A DNA stretch of 30,759 nucleotides from Parcubacteria group bacterium. Lineage in GTDB: Bacteria; Patescibacteriota; Minisyncoccia; UBA6257. A program made the translations under genes and the position numbers. The DNA lies in assembly GCA_012798235.1 (NCBI GenBank), contig JAAZNP010000015.1, forward strand, positions 1-30,759, in the 5' to 3' direction. This document shows positions 1-7,549 of the stretch, piece after piece; the stretch's first letter is position 1, and every line of letters begins with the position of its first letter. Under the pieces are notes generated by a model. That model made no database searches, was not told the DNA's origin, and saw only the letters and a program-made list of their open reading frames with translations.

Positions 1-141
1 AAAAGAAATTGTTCGGTCTTTGTTAATGATATTTTGGGCTAAACGCCAATTGTAATAACCCCAGGACAAAAGACCCAAACATAAAGCAGCGAGCACAAAA
101 ATACCGATTCGAAAAAACCAACTTTGAATTGTTTTCTCCAT
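1..141 (-). CDS. N-terminus of a membrane-anchored protein, cut by window edge
   Basis: An open frame begins with ATG at 141 and runs off the window after 47 codons. It encodes a short charged start (MEKTIQSWFFR), then one hydrophobic helix (about residues 11-30, IGIFVLAALCLGLLSWGYY), then NWRLAQNIINKDRTISF. This is the layout of a signal anchor followed by an extracytoplasmic domain. It starts 11 bases after the tpiA stop, so it is probably the next gene of the same transcription unit. The family cannot be identified from this fragment. The closing RTISF resembles the first strand of SIMPL/DUF541 proteins, but that is only a guess. Confidence 0.6.
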   Translation of the reverse strand, partial: MEKTIQSWFFRIGIFVLAALCLGLLSWGYYNWRLAQNIINKDRTISF

Positions 142-152
142 AATTTTATTAA

Positions 153-923
153 TTAATTTTTTATTAGTTTATTAATTATTTGTTTTAATTTTTGATTATT
201 ACTACTCGCACTGCCAATAAATATACCATTTATTTCTTTTAACGACAAAATTTCTAAAATATTATTTCGCTCAATAGAGCCACCATATAAAATAGGTATG
301 GTAGAACCCTTGGCTTCAGAAAAACGACGGCAGAGCCAAAAACGAATTAATTTCCCCACTTCTTTTATAATTTGATTCGTTGGTGTTAAACCACTGCCAA
401 TAGCCCATTGAGGTTCATAAGCAATAATTAGTTTATCCCGAGCGTTTAATTTAATTCCTCGAAAAGAATAATTCAAGTCTTCAAAAATTTCTTGTTTCAA
501 AGCGAAACTAACTTTATCATCATCAATTTTTTGTTTTTCTCCGACGCATATTATAGGAATAAGATTATGAGATAAACTAGCTTTGATTTTTTGATTAATA
601 GTGGGCCAATCTTCGTTTAAGTATTTTTTTCTTTCCGAATGGCCAATTAAAACAAATTTGACGCCAGCTCGAACAGCCATCTTGGGCGTAATTTCACCAG
701 TAATTGCTATTTTATCAAGCCAAAAAATATTTTGAATACCATAAAGAAATTTTGTTTTTAACTTATCTTGAGCTAATAAAAGATGCAAAACCGATGGTAT
801 CAAAATTAATTGGTACTTTCTCTTCAAAACTGAAACCGATGAATTATAGGTTTTAATTAGATCATTCAACTCACTCGTTGTAGAAGGATTATTTTTAAAA
901 TTAAAAACGATATATTTTTTCAT
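153..923 (-). CDS. tpiA: Triosephosphate isomerase
   Basis: Interconverts dihydroxyacetone phosphate and glyceraldehyde 3-phosphate in cytoplasmic glycolysis/gluconeogenesis. The 256-aa length matches the family. The active-site set is complete: Asn8 and Lys10 (NFKNN), catalytic His95 in IGHSERKK, catalytic Glu170 in AYEPQWAIGSG with the flexible loop 6 at 171-178, and the phosphate-binding YGGSIERNN (213-221) and GIFIGSAS (233-240). It starts at ATG 923, 26 bases after the COG2426 gene stop. tpiA is not normally part of a ribosomal cluster, so its place downstream of map looks lineage-specific. Identification is secure. Confidence 0.97.
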   Translation of the reverse strand: MKKYIVFNFKNNPSTTSELNDLIKTYNSSVSVLKRKYQLILIPSVLHLLLAQDKLKTKFLYGIQNIFWLDKIAITGEITPKMAVRAGVKFVLIGHSERKKYLNEDWPTINQKIKASLSHNLIPIICVGEKQKIDDDKVSFALKQEIFEDLNYSFRGIKLNARDKLIIAYEPQWAIGSGLTPTNQIIKEVGKLIRFWLCRRFSEAKGSTIPILYGGSIERNNILEILSLKEINGIFIGSASSNNQKLKQIINKLIKN

Positions 924-949
924 AAGCTAAAGTTTGCTTCTTTATTTTA

Positions 950-1414
950 TCAAAAAAAATGGATTCCTAAAAGCGTTAAAATAGTTACGATACAACCAGC
1001 CACCAATACTCCTAAACTAATAAAAACAAACGATTCTTTCTTTGATAATCCTAATAAATAAGCAGCAATAGAGCCAGTCCAGGCACCCGTGGTAGGTAAA
1101 GGAATAGCTACAAAAATTAATAATGCCCAATTGCGATATTTATTATAGCGGTGGTCGATTTTTTTTCGAGTTTTATCAAAAATCCAAGTAAAAAAACGAT
1201 TAAAAAACTTTGATTTTTTCATTAGCCAATTAGAACTAGTTTCCAAAAACCAAATAATCGGAACAATAATAATGATATTGCCTAAAAAACTAATTAAAAA
1301 AGCTTTTAACCAAGAAAAATGATAAACCGAAATAGCTACAGGAATAGCTCCTCTCAATTCAGCCAATGGTGATAAAGAGATTAAAAAAACAATTAATTCC
1401 GCAGGTAGATGCAT
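950..1414 (-). CDS. COG2426 small multidrug export-like membrane protein
   Basis: A 154-aa integral membrane protein of the Sm_multidrug_ex family (COG2426). The N-terminal signature LSPLAELRGAIPVAI (about residues 14-28) is the conserved family motif. Hydrophobic helices follow around 36-57, 96-120 and 127-152, with a basic cytoplasmic loop rich in Lys, Arg and Tyr around 65-93. The family name implies drug export, but its actual substrate is not established, so I would not call this a drug pump. The start codon is 1 base after the map stop, which indicates co-transcription and probable translational coupling with map. Confidence 0.85.
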   Translation of the reverse strand: MHLPAELIVFLISLSPLAELRGAIPVAISVYHFSWLKAFLISFLGNIIIIVPIIWFLETSSNWLMKKSKFFNRFFTWIFDKTRKKIDHRYNKYRNWALLIFVAIPLPTTGAWTGSIAAYLLGLSKKESFVFISLGVLVAGCIVTILTLLGIHFF

Positions 1415-1415
1415 A

Positions 1416-2177
1416 TTATTTCGTTAAAATTATAGTCTTATTTTTTAAAATAGCTATCGTGTGCTCGAAATGACAAGCTTTTTTCCCATCAAGGGTAGAA
1501 AAACTTCCATCGCTGTTTTCTTTAACTGAACTAGTAGCAAAAGTCATCATTGGTTCAATGGCTAATACTAAACCCGCTTTTAATTCCAAACCAGTGTTAG
1601 GTTCGCCGTAATTAAAAACTGGTGGATCTTCATGCACAGTATAACCGACACCATGACCAGTTAAATCTTTAATAACTTGAAAACCATATTTTCGAGCTTC
1701 TTTTTCAATAGCATAGCCAATATCTCCTAAGGTACGATTGGGTCTGGCTACTTTTATTGCCGCCATTAAAGCCTGCTGCGTGGCTCGAATTAATTTTTTT
1801 TCAGAAACAGTAATGGGCCCTACACCGAAAGTAATTGCATGGTCAGTGAATAAACCCTTAAATTCCATACCAATATCTAAAGAAACTAAATCCCCTCTTT
1901 TTAAAATGAGGTTTTTCCTAGGAACACCGTGAACAATAGTTTCATTTAAAGAAATGCATAAACTATTAGGAAAAGCCCTAAGAGCAAACTCGGGTTTATA
2001 ATTTAAAAAGGAAGGACGACCACCGGCATCTCTAATTAATTGAAAAGCTAACTCATCTAAAAAAGCAGCTGAAACGCCGGGCTTAGCTGCTTGATGTAAC
2101 TTTCTCATGATTCGAGCTAAAATAGTTCCTCCCTCTTGCAATTTAATAATATCCTCTTTAGTCTTTAAACGAATCAC
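1416..2177 (-). CDS. map: Methionine aminopeptidase, type I
   Basis: Removes the initiator methionine from nascent proteins. The 253-aa chain has the pita-bread fold motifs with all five metal ligands visible: Asp101 (LDIGMEF), Asp112 (FTDHAI), His175 (LTGHGVGYTVHEDPP), Glu208 (AIEPMM) and Glu238 (HFEHTIAIL). The substrate-contacting His83 lies in IVHGVP. No type II insertion is present. It starts with GTG at 2177, 11 bases after the intended adk stop at 2189. The adk-map order after secY is the classical spc-operon tail, but infA, rpmJ, rpsM and rpsK, which usually follow, are absent here. Confidence 0.97.
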   Translation of the reverse strand: MIRLKTKEDIIKLQEGGTILARIMRKLHQAAKPGVSAAFLDELAFQLIRDAGGRPSFLNYKPEFALRAFPNSLCISLNETIVHGVPRKNLILKRGDLVSLDIGMEFKGLFTDHAITFGVGPITVSEKKLIRATQQALMAAIKVARPNRTLGDIGYAIEKEARKYGFQVIKDLTGHGVGYTVHEDPPVFNYGEPNTGLELKAGLVLAIEPMMTFATSSVKENSDGSFSTLDGKKACHFEHTIAILKNKTIILTK

Positions 2178-2188
2178 TTAATTATAAT

Positions 2189-2833
2189 TTATTTATTTAA
2201 AGCTTTGAGAATTCGTTGATGAATTTCTTTTACTGGGCCTTCACCATTAATTTCAATTAATAATTTTTTCTTTCTAAAATAATTAATTACCGGAAGAAGA
2301 TCTTTTTTAAAATAAAGCAATCGATTCTTAATGGCTTTGGGAGTATCGTCATTACGACGGATTAATTTCCCACCACATTTAGGGCAATGAGTTAATTGAG
2401 GGTTGAATTCTAAAGAGTATTCTTAACCGCATTGACTGCAAATTCTTCTTAAAGATAAGCGTCTGATGACTTCTTTTTCAGAAACATTGAGATAAATAAC
2501 AATAAATTTGCGATTCATCAAATTTAGACATTCTTCTAAAATGCGGGCTTCTTCTAAACGCCTCGGGCTACCTTCAAAAATAAGCCCTTTTTTATTTTTT
2601 ACTGTCAGAATTTTTTTCACCCATAAATAAACTACTAACCAAGTTGGTACTAAATTACCATTTTTAATAATTTCATTGATATTCTGAGCTAAACTATTTT
2701 TTTGTTTAATAAAATTTCTTAATAAAAAGCCACTATCAATTTCCTCTAAATTGAATCTCTTTTTCAATAAATTCAATTGTGTCCCCTTACCAGAGCCAGA
2801 GCGCCCTAAAAAAATTATATTAAGAGATTTCAT
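2189..2833 (-). pseudogene. adk: Adenylate kinase interrupted by an in-frame TAA stop
   Basis: Adenylate kinase converts ATP + AMP to 2 ADP. Read through, the frame is 214 residues, the normal length of the zinc-LID class. The first 136 codons carry the P-loop (GRSGSGKGTQ, 10-19), EGSPR at the usual FDGFPR position, and the first zinc pair Cys132/Cys135 (ICSQCG). The next codon, at 2425-2423, is TAA. Without any frame change the next 77 codons encode the rest: EYSLEFNP, the second zinc pair Cys150/Cys153 (CPKCGG), RRNDD, and a normal C-terminus ending at 2189. The stop replaces the variable residue between CG and Y. A one-base change from AAA, CAA or GAA would explain it. The intact downstream frame suggests a very recent nonsense mutation, a strain variant, a sequencing error, or readthrough. 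The 136-aa product alone would lack half the LID and part of the CORE domain. The start overlaps the secY end by 14 bases. Confidence 0.9.
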
Positions 2834-4100
2834 ATTCCCTCATTATTAATTGAGCTTCTAATGCTTCGATTGTCTCAATAGCTACTTCTACCATAATCAA
2901 AATGGAAGCGCCACTAATAGCCATCGTAGTAATACCAGTCACTTTAGCTAAAATAATTGGCAAAATAGCAATGGAACCTAAAAATAAAGCGCCAAATAAA
3001 GTAATACGGCGAGAAGTATTAGCTAAATAATTAGAAGTAGTTTGCCCTGGACGATAACCAGGAATAAAGCCACCTCTCTTTTGTAAATTTTCCGCTATTT
3101 CATTAGGCTCAAAAGTGATTGAAGTGTAGAAAAAAGTAAATAGACAAACTAAAATAAAATAAATTATTAAATAAGACCAAGATGTGGAATCAAAACCTTT
3201 GAGAACAAGTGACAGTTTCAATAAAAATGGGCTCTGAGAAGTGGAAATAAAGTTACCAATCATTTGCGGAAACATTAAAATTGAAACAGCAAAAATAATA
3301 GGAATCATACCTGCTTGATTAACTCGCAAAGGTAAATAAGTATCAGCACCGCCATAAATTTTTGTTCCCCGAACTTGTTTAGCATAGTTAACAGGAATTT
3401 TTCTTTGCCCTCTTGAAATAAACACTACTCCAACAATAACTAACAACGAAATAATAAAGAAGGCAATCATATTGGGAATTTTAGTAGGATCAGTGCTAAC
3501 AATAGTTCTAATAGTTTGATAAATTTCTTTGGGTAAATTAATAACAATACCAGTGAAAATAATGAAAGAGATACCATTGCCAATTTTTTGTTCAGTCATC
3601 AACTCTCCTAACCACATTAAGAAAAAGGAGGCAGCGGTAGCTATGATAACATCACGTAACATCAAAAACGGCGAACCAAAAGTCATTATTCCTTGGTTTT
3701 TGAATAAATTCAAAAAAGCAAAACCCTGAAGCAGAGCCAAAGGAATAGTTAAAATTCTTGTGTATTGCTCGAATAGAGCTTTTTCTTTATCTGTCCCCTC
3801 GTAAAAATAAGCCTTTAATCCCGGAAAAACCATGGTCAAAAGTTGCATAATAATTGAAGCAGTAATATAAGGTCCCACACCAAGCATAACAATGGAAACA
3901 TTGGAAAAAGCACCACCAGTAAAAAGATTAAAAAGGCTAAAGAATTGGCTAGAAGCTAAAACAGTTTTCAATTGTTCTTTATTAACATCTGGTAAAGGAA
4001 TGACAGCCATCACACGAAAAACTACTAAAAGAAGAAGGATAATAATAATTTTCTTTCTTAAATCAGGGCTGCGAAACAAAGCTAATAAATTTTTAAACAT
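2820..4100 (-). CDS. secY: Protein translocase subunit SecY
   Basis: Channel-forming subunit of the Sec translocon in the cytoplasmic membrane. The 426-aa protein is of family length with about ten hydrophobic helices. Family motifs include PLPDVN near the N-terminus (residues 36-41), LGVGPYITASIIMQLLT in helix 2, the cytosolic loop NYAKQVRG...YLPLRVNQAGMIP, and NLQKRGGFIPGYRPG before the last two helices. It starts 18 bases after the rplO stop and ends inside the start of adk, the usual spc-operon position. Nothing is missing in the sequence. Confidence 0.98.
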   Translation of the reverse strand: MFKNLLALFRSPDLRKKIIIILLLLVVFRVMAVIPLPDVNKEQLKTVLASSQFFSLFNLFTGGAFSNVSIVMLGVGPYITASIIMQLLTMVFPGLKAYFYEGTDKEKALFEQYTRILTIPLALLQGFAFLNLFKNQGIMTFGSPFLMLRDVIIATAASFFLMWLGELMTEQKIGNGISFIIFTGIVINLPKEIYQTIRTIVSTDPTKIPNMIAFFIISLLVIVGVVFISRGQRKIPVNYAKQVRGTKIYGGADTYLPLRVNQAGMIPIIFAVSILMFPQMIGNFISTSQSPFLLKLSLVLKGFDSTSWSYLIIYFILVCLFTFFYTSITFEPNEIAENLQKRGGFIPGYRPGQTTSNYLANTSRRITLFGALFLGSIAILPIILAKVTGITTMAISGASILIMVEVAIETIEALEAQLIMREYEIS

Positions 4101-4118
4101 AAATGTATTACAACATTA

Positions 4119-4550
4119 CTATGTTATTTGACCACCGGATTTAATAATAGCCTCACGAGCTTGTTTTGATAAAATACAATTTTGAATATGGTATTTTACC
4201 GTCAAATCACCAGTACCTAAAATTTTAACAATTAATTTCTTCTTCGGCTTCCTGTGTATTATACCATTCTTCACTAGAATTTGAGGAGAAATAACTCCTC
4301 CTTCGGGAAAATATTTTTGAATATCTTTTAATTGCACTTCTTTTATTTCTGCGCTAATTGTTTTTAATCCCTCCCCTCTCCTCTTAGGGAATTTATTAAT
4401 TATTTCTCTTAATTGGGGTCTGATTTTTCCACCGGCACGAGATCTTTGCCCTTTAGAGCCACGACCACAAAAAGTACCTCGTTTTCCTCCGCGGCCAATT
4501 CTTTTTTTCCTCTTTGGTTTATTAATTGGATTTAAATTATGAACTTGCAT
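4119..4550 (-). CDS. rplO: 50S ribosomal protein L15 (uL15)
   Basis: Large-subunit assembly protein of 143 aa. The glycine/arginine-rich N-terminal extension that threads into 23S rRNA is present (GRGGKRGTFCGRGSKGQRSR, about residues 19-38), followed by the globular domain with the typical glycine-rich C-terminal strand. It starts 3 bases after the rpsE stop. In most bacteria rpmD (L30) lies between rpsE and rplO. There is no room for it here, as expected for Patescibacteria. Confidence 0.97.
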   Translation of the reverse strand: MQVHNLNPINKPKRKKRIGRGGKRGTFCGRGSKGQRSRAGGKIRPQLREIINKFPKRRGEGLKTISAEIKEVQLKDIQKYFPEGGVISPQILVKNGIIHRKPKKKLIVKILGTGDLTVKYHIQNCILSKQAREAIIKSGGQIT

Positions 4551-4553
4551 AAT

Positions 4554-5018
4554 CTATTCTTTTAAACTTAACTTTTTTAACGCTAAAATTGTAGCTCGGG
4601 AATTATTAATAGCATTACTTGTTTGCCCTAAAATTTTAGCCGTAACATCATTAATATTGGCTAATTTTAATAAGCTCCTGACGCTGCCACCAGCGATGAT
4701 TCCTTTACCTTTTTTGGCTGGTTTTAAAATGACTCGGGCTGCTTGATATTTGGCAGCAACTTCAAAAGGAATTGTTCCGTTCACAACAGGAACTTCTATC
4801 AAATTGCGTTTCGCTTCATTAACTGCCTTTTCAATTGCCTGACTCACGTCAGCTCCTTTTCCGATACCAACTCCAATTTGATGTCCGTTTTTAAGTCCAA
4901 TAGCAACAGTGGCCCGGAAACTTAATCTTTTTCCTCCGGCAACAACTCGTGTTACCCGAGCAATATCCAAAATATTTTGTTCAAATTCCCCTTCTATTTT
5001 TTTATTAATTCTTGCCAT
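4554..5018 (-). CDS. rpsE: 30S ribosomal protein S5 (uS5)
   Basis: Small-subunit protein involved in decoding fidelity and mRNA entry, 154 aa. The N-terminal double-stranded RNA-binding domain reads RVTRVVAGGKRLSFRATVAI (about 22-41) and GVGIGKGADVSQAIEKAV. The C-terminal domain carries KYQAARVILKPAKKGKGIIAGG and VRSLLKLANINDVTAKILG. It ends in TAG. It begins 9 bases after the rplR stop and is followed directly by rplO without rpmD. Confidence 0.98.
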   Translation of the reverse strand: MARINKKIEGEFEQNILDIARVTRVVAGGKRLSFRATVAIGLKNGHQIGVGIGKGADVSQAIEKAVNEAKRNLIEVPVVNGTIPFEVAAKYQAARVILKPAKKGKGIIAGGSVRSLLKLANINDVTAKILGQTSNAINNSRATILALKKLSLKE

Positions 5019-5027
5019 AGAAATTAA

Positions 5028-5375
5028 TTAAAATTTTAAACCTCCTTCACGGGCACCTTCAGCTAATTCTTTAACGCGACCATGATAACGAAAACTGCTT
5101 TTATCAAAAACAACCTGGTTTATTTTTTTATCTTTGGCTTTAGAAGCTAATAATTTACCTACCTCTCGAGCTAATTCTTTTTTGGCTGCTTTTTTTTCTT
5201 TTTTTAATTCTAAATCCGACGCCGAAACAAGAGTAATGCTTTTCTCGTCATTAATAATTTGAGCATAAATGTGATTTAGGGAACGGAACACTGATAATCG
5301 AGGCCTCTCAGTGGTCCCATAAATTTTGGCTCGCGTACGTTGTTTTCTTCTTTGTCGCTGTAATTGCTTTTTCAT
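5028..5375 (-). CDS. rplR: 50S ribosomal protein L18 (uL18)
   Basis: 5S rRNA-binding protein of the central protuberance, 115 aa. The basic N-terminus (KKQLQRQRRKQRTRAKIYG) leads into the conserved RPRLSVFRSLNHIYAQII. The C-terminus ends in the typical FRYHGRVKELAEGAREGGLKF, here split as SSFRYHGRVKEL and AEGAREGGL. It lies 16 bases after the rplF stop, in the standard spc order L6-L18-S5. Confidence 0.97.
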   Translation of the reverse strand: MKKQLQRQRRKQRTRAKIYGTTERPRLSVFRSLNHIYAQIINDEKSITLVSASDLELKKEKKAAKKELAREVGKLLASKAKDKKINQVVFDKSSFRYHGRVKELAEGAREGGLKF

Positions 5376-5391
5376 ATTTCTAATATTAATA

Positions 5392-5940
5392 CTAAGTGCC
5401 GCTACTTGTAGCTATTTTTTTACCAGCCTTTCTTCTGATTCTTTCGCCCACATAATGAATACCTTTGCCTTTATAAGGTTCCACTGGTTTAATAGATTTT
5501 ATTTTAGCAGCAAATTGCCCTACTTTTTCTTTAGAGATGCCAGAAATTTTAATTATATCTTTATCTATCGTTACATCTATCCCTTCGGGAATTTTTAAAT
5601 TGATTAAATTAATAAAACCTACCTTTAAAACAACATTATTATTTTCTAGGCTTACTCGGTAGCCAACTCCTTCTAATTGGAGTTCTTTCGTAAATCCTTC
5701 GTTAACCCCTTTTATTGCATTATTAATATGCGCACGACTAGTTCCCCAAAAAGCTTTGGTATCTTTATTAATAGTTTCTGGTATCACTTTTAATAAATTA
5801 TCAGTGATTTCTACTTTTATTCCTTTGGGAATAGTAAAAGAAGTCTCACCTTTTGGTCCTTTGGCTTTTAAGGTGTTATTTTCAATTTTTATTTCTATCC
5901 CTGGGGGGATAATGATTGGTCTTTTGCCAATACGTGACAT
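5392..5940 (-). CDS. rplF: 50S ribosomal protein L6 (uL6)
   Basis: Large-subunit protein near the GTPase-associated centre, 182 aa, with two repeated L6 domains. The N-terminus MSRIGKRPIIIPPGIEI and the C-terminal signature PVEPYKGKGIHYVGERIRRK (about 153-172) are canonical. Its start is 9 bases after the rpsH stop. No anomaly was seen. Confidence 0.98.
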   Translation of the reverse strand: MSRIGKRPIIIPPGIEIKIENNTLKAKGPKGETSFTIPKGIKVEITDNLLKVIPETINKDTKAFWGTSRAHINNAIKGVNEGFTKELQLEGVGYRVSLENNNVVLKVGFINLINLKIPEGIDVTIDKDIIKISGISKEKVGQFAAKIKSIKPVEPYKGKGIHYVGERIRRKAGKKIATSSGT

Positions 5941-5949
5941 ATTAATAAT

Positions 5950-6345
5950 TTAATGAATTTCAATAAGAACCTCGCCTCCTAATTTCATTTTTTTAGCTTC
6001 GCTATCAGATAAAACTCCTTTTGAGGTAGAAATTATACGTAAGCCAGATTTCTCTTTGAAAGGCCAAATTTTTTTATAATCGACATAAACTCTCCGAGAT
6101 GGTTTGGATATTCTCACTAAGCTATTAATCTTTGGTAATTTATCAACTGTATATTTTAAAGTAATCTCAATATTTTTCTTATTACCACGCCCTATTTTAT
6201 TAATTTCTTTAACATAATTATATCTTTTTAAAACTTCCAAAATATTCCATTTTAAATTCGAAAATGGCACAGTCACAGTTTCTTTTTTTACTGCTTGGGC
6301 ATTTCTAATTCTTGTAATCATGTCGCTAATAGGATCAGTCATCAT
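5950..6345 (-). CDS. rpsH: 30S ribosomal protein S8 (uS8)
   Basis: Binds the central domain of 16S rRNA, and in E. coli is also the translational repressor of the spc operon. The 131-aa chain starts MMTDPISDMITRIRNAQ; either of two adjacent ATG codons (6345 or 6342) could be used. The C-terminal motif GLRIISTSKGVLSDSEAKK (residues about 102-120) matches the family's rRNA-binding strand. It is separated from rpsZ by a 105-base gap that holds a hairpin-rich repeat, unusual for this cluster. Confidence 0.97.
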   Translation of the reverse strand: MMTDPISDMITRIRNAQAVKKETVTVPFSNLKWNILEVLKRYNYVKEINKIGRGNKKNIEITLKYTVDKLPKINSLVRISKPSRRVYVDYKKIWPFKEKSGLRIISTSKGVLSDSEAKKMKLGGEVLIEIH

Positions 6346-6450
6346 TGATTAAATTAATTAATTTTTAATTTTAAATTTTATTTGTCATCCCCATGAAAAT
6401 GGGGATCTCCGCTCCGCGGAGATGACAGCTACGCTGTCAATTTTTACACT
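6346..6450. repeat. REP-like cluster of three adjacent perfect hairpins between rpsZ and rpsH
   Basis: A 105-base gap whose centre is far more GC-rich than its AT-only flanks. Three perfect hairpins stand side by side: ATCCCCAT/ATGGGGAT with a GAAA loop (6387-6406), ATCTCCGC/GCGGAGAT with a TCC loop (6405-6423), and TGACAGC/GCTGTCA with a TAC loop (6423-6439). In addition TGTCATC (6383-6389) pairs with GATGACA (6421-6427), closing the first two hairpins into a three-way junction that competes with the third. The TGTCATCCCC...GGGGATC pattern resembles dispersed palindromic repeats known from several bacterial groups. No other copy was noticed in this window. It most likely folds in the polycistronic mRNA. 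Confidence 0.85.
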
Positions 6451-6636
6451 TTACCAACTAGATTTTTTAATACCGGGAATATGACCCTTGGAAGCTAATT
6501 CCCTAAAACAAATGCGACATAAACCAAAATCTTTCATATAGCCTTTCTTTCTACCACAACGCCAACAACGCCCTACTTTACGAGTAGAATATTTCGGTGT
6601 TTTTTTTGCTCGAGCGATAACAGATTTTTTAGCCAT
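6451..6636 (-). CDS. rpsZ: 30S ribosomal protein S14 type Z (uS14), zinc-binding
   Basis: The short 61-aa, zinc-containing form of S14, which binds 16S rRNA in the 30S head. Two CxxC pairs are visible: Cys24/Cys27 (RCWRCGRK) and Cys40/Cys43 (LCRICF). The C-terminal RELASKGHIPGIKKSSW is the usual S14 end. It starts 10 bases after the rplE stop, in the standard L5-S14-S8 order. An 105-base repeat-bearing gap follows instead of the usual close link to rpsH. Confidence 0.97.
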   Translation of the reverse strand: MAKKSVIARAKKTPKYSTRKVGRCWRCGRKKGYMKDFGLCRICFRELASKGHIPGIKKSSW

Positions 6637-6646
6637 ATCGTTGATA

Positions 6647-7210
6647 TTAATCTTTTTGTAAGGGGAAATTTAATAATTGATATAATTTTATCGCCTGTTC
6701 TCTATTCTTGGCGTTAGTCACAAAAGTGATTTCTAAACCAAAAGGAAGCGTTGTCTGGCCTTTAACTATCTCTGGAAATACCGAATAGTCTTTCAAACCA
6801 TAATTCAAATTACCGTGCTCGTCAATATTTTTCAAAGGAATCCCCCAAAAATCTCTTACTTGGGGCAAAACTAGATTAATAAATTTATCAATAAAATCTT
6901 CTTTTCTTTTCCCTCGTAAAGTTATCATCAAACCAACAGGCATTCCCTCTCTGATCTTAAAACTAGAAATTGATTTTTTAGCTGGGCGAATAGCTGGTTT
7001 TTGACCAGTAATCATAGCTAATTCTTGGGATATTTTCTTTACTAAATCATCTTGATTTTTAGAACCAACGATTAACCTGCCAATACCAACATTAATAACA
7101 ACCTTAGTGATTTGAGGTACTCCCCAATCATTTTTAATCCGGAAGGTTTCTTTCATTTTAGGAATAACTTCTTTCTGATATTTTTCTTTATAATTCAAAA
7201 TTTTACTCAT
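6647..7210 (-). CDS. rplE: 50S ribosomal protein L5 (uL5)
   Basis: 5S rRNA-binding protein that contacts P-site tRNA, 187 aa. Family motifs are present: NDWGVPQITKVVINVGIG (about 27-44), ITGQKPAIRPAKKSISSFKI with REGMPVGLMITLRG, and the C-terminal LPFGLEITFVTNAKN. It starts 10 bases after the rplX stop. No defect was seen. Confidence 0.98.
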   Translation of the reverse strand: MSKILNYKEKYQKEVIPKMKETFRIKNDWGVPQITKVVINVGIGRLIVGSKNQDDLVKKISQELAMITGQKPAIRPAKKSISSFKIREGMPVGLMITLRGKRKEDFIDKFINLVLPQVRDFWGIPLKNIDEHGNLNYGLKDYSVFPEIVKGQTTLPFGLEITFVTNAKNREQAIKLYQLLNFPLQKD

Positions 7211-7220
7211 AAACTCTTAT

Positions 7221-7532
7221 TTAAATAGTGGCATTACATTTCTTGCAAACTCTTACTTTTTTCCCATTAATTATTTTAAAACTAATTCTAGTTGGTTTTT
7301 TGCAATGGGGACAAATAAGCATCACGTTCGCTCGATTAATTGGACGAGGTACTAAAATTATTTCTCCTTTTTCCCCTTCTCGTTTGGCTCTTTTAATTTT
7401 TTTAACCAAATTTAAAGCTTCTACAGTCACTCTATTTTCTTGTGGAAAAACTTTAATAACTTTACCACTTTTGCCTCGGTCTTTGCCTTTCCTAATAATG
7501 ACTAAATCTCCTTTTTTAATATTGAGTTTCAT
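7221..7532 (-). CDS. rplX: 50S ribosomal protein L24 (uL24) with C-terminal zinc ribbon
   Basis: Assembly-initiating 50S protein. The KOW motif reads IKKGDLVIIRKGKDRGKSGKV. The C-terminus carries a CPHC...CKKC ribbon, as in many bacterial L24 proteins. I place the start at ATG 7532 (103 aa, MKLNIKKGD), because family members begin right at the KOW strand. An in-frame ATG at 7547, 2 bases after the rplN stop, would add MIFAN. Neither has a Shine-Dalgarno sequence, so the choice rests on homology. Confidence 0.93.
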   Translation of the reverse strand: MKLNIKKGDLVIIRKGKDRGKSGKVIKVFPQENRVTVEALNLVKKIKRAKREGEKGEIILVPRPINRANVMLICPHCKKPTRISFKIINGKKVRVCKKCNATI

Positions 7533-7549
7533 ATTTGCAAAAATCATGA

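Noticed and set aside
1738..1932. Plus-strand open frames throughout the window, for example opposite map, secY, rplX and fusA
   Set aside because: All lie opposite well-identified genes, have no recognisable domains, and reflect AT-rich antisense sequence. No plus-strand gene is supported.
2181..2186. Perfect TATAAT on the minus strand just upstream of map
   Set aside because: It is 3 bases from the GTG start, so a transcript would begin inside map. No suitable -35 box was seen, and the position is explained by AT-rich end-of-gene sequence.
2423..2425. Alternative genetic code as explanation of the adk stop
   Set aside because: TAA terminates most genes in the window and TGA terminates fusA, prs and the DUF763 gene. 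There is no sign of reassignment.
6435..6440. TTGACA -35-like box in the rpsZ-rpsH gap
   Set aside because: It is part of the hairpin arm TGACAGC. The DNA 16-19 bases downstream is GC-rich with no -10 box.
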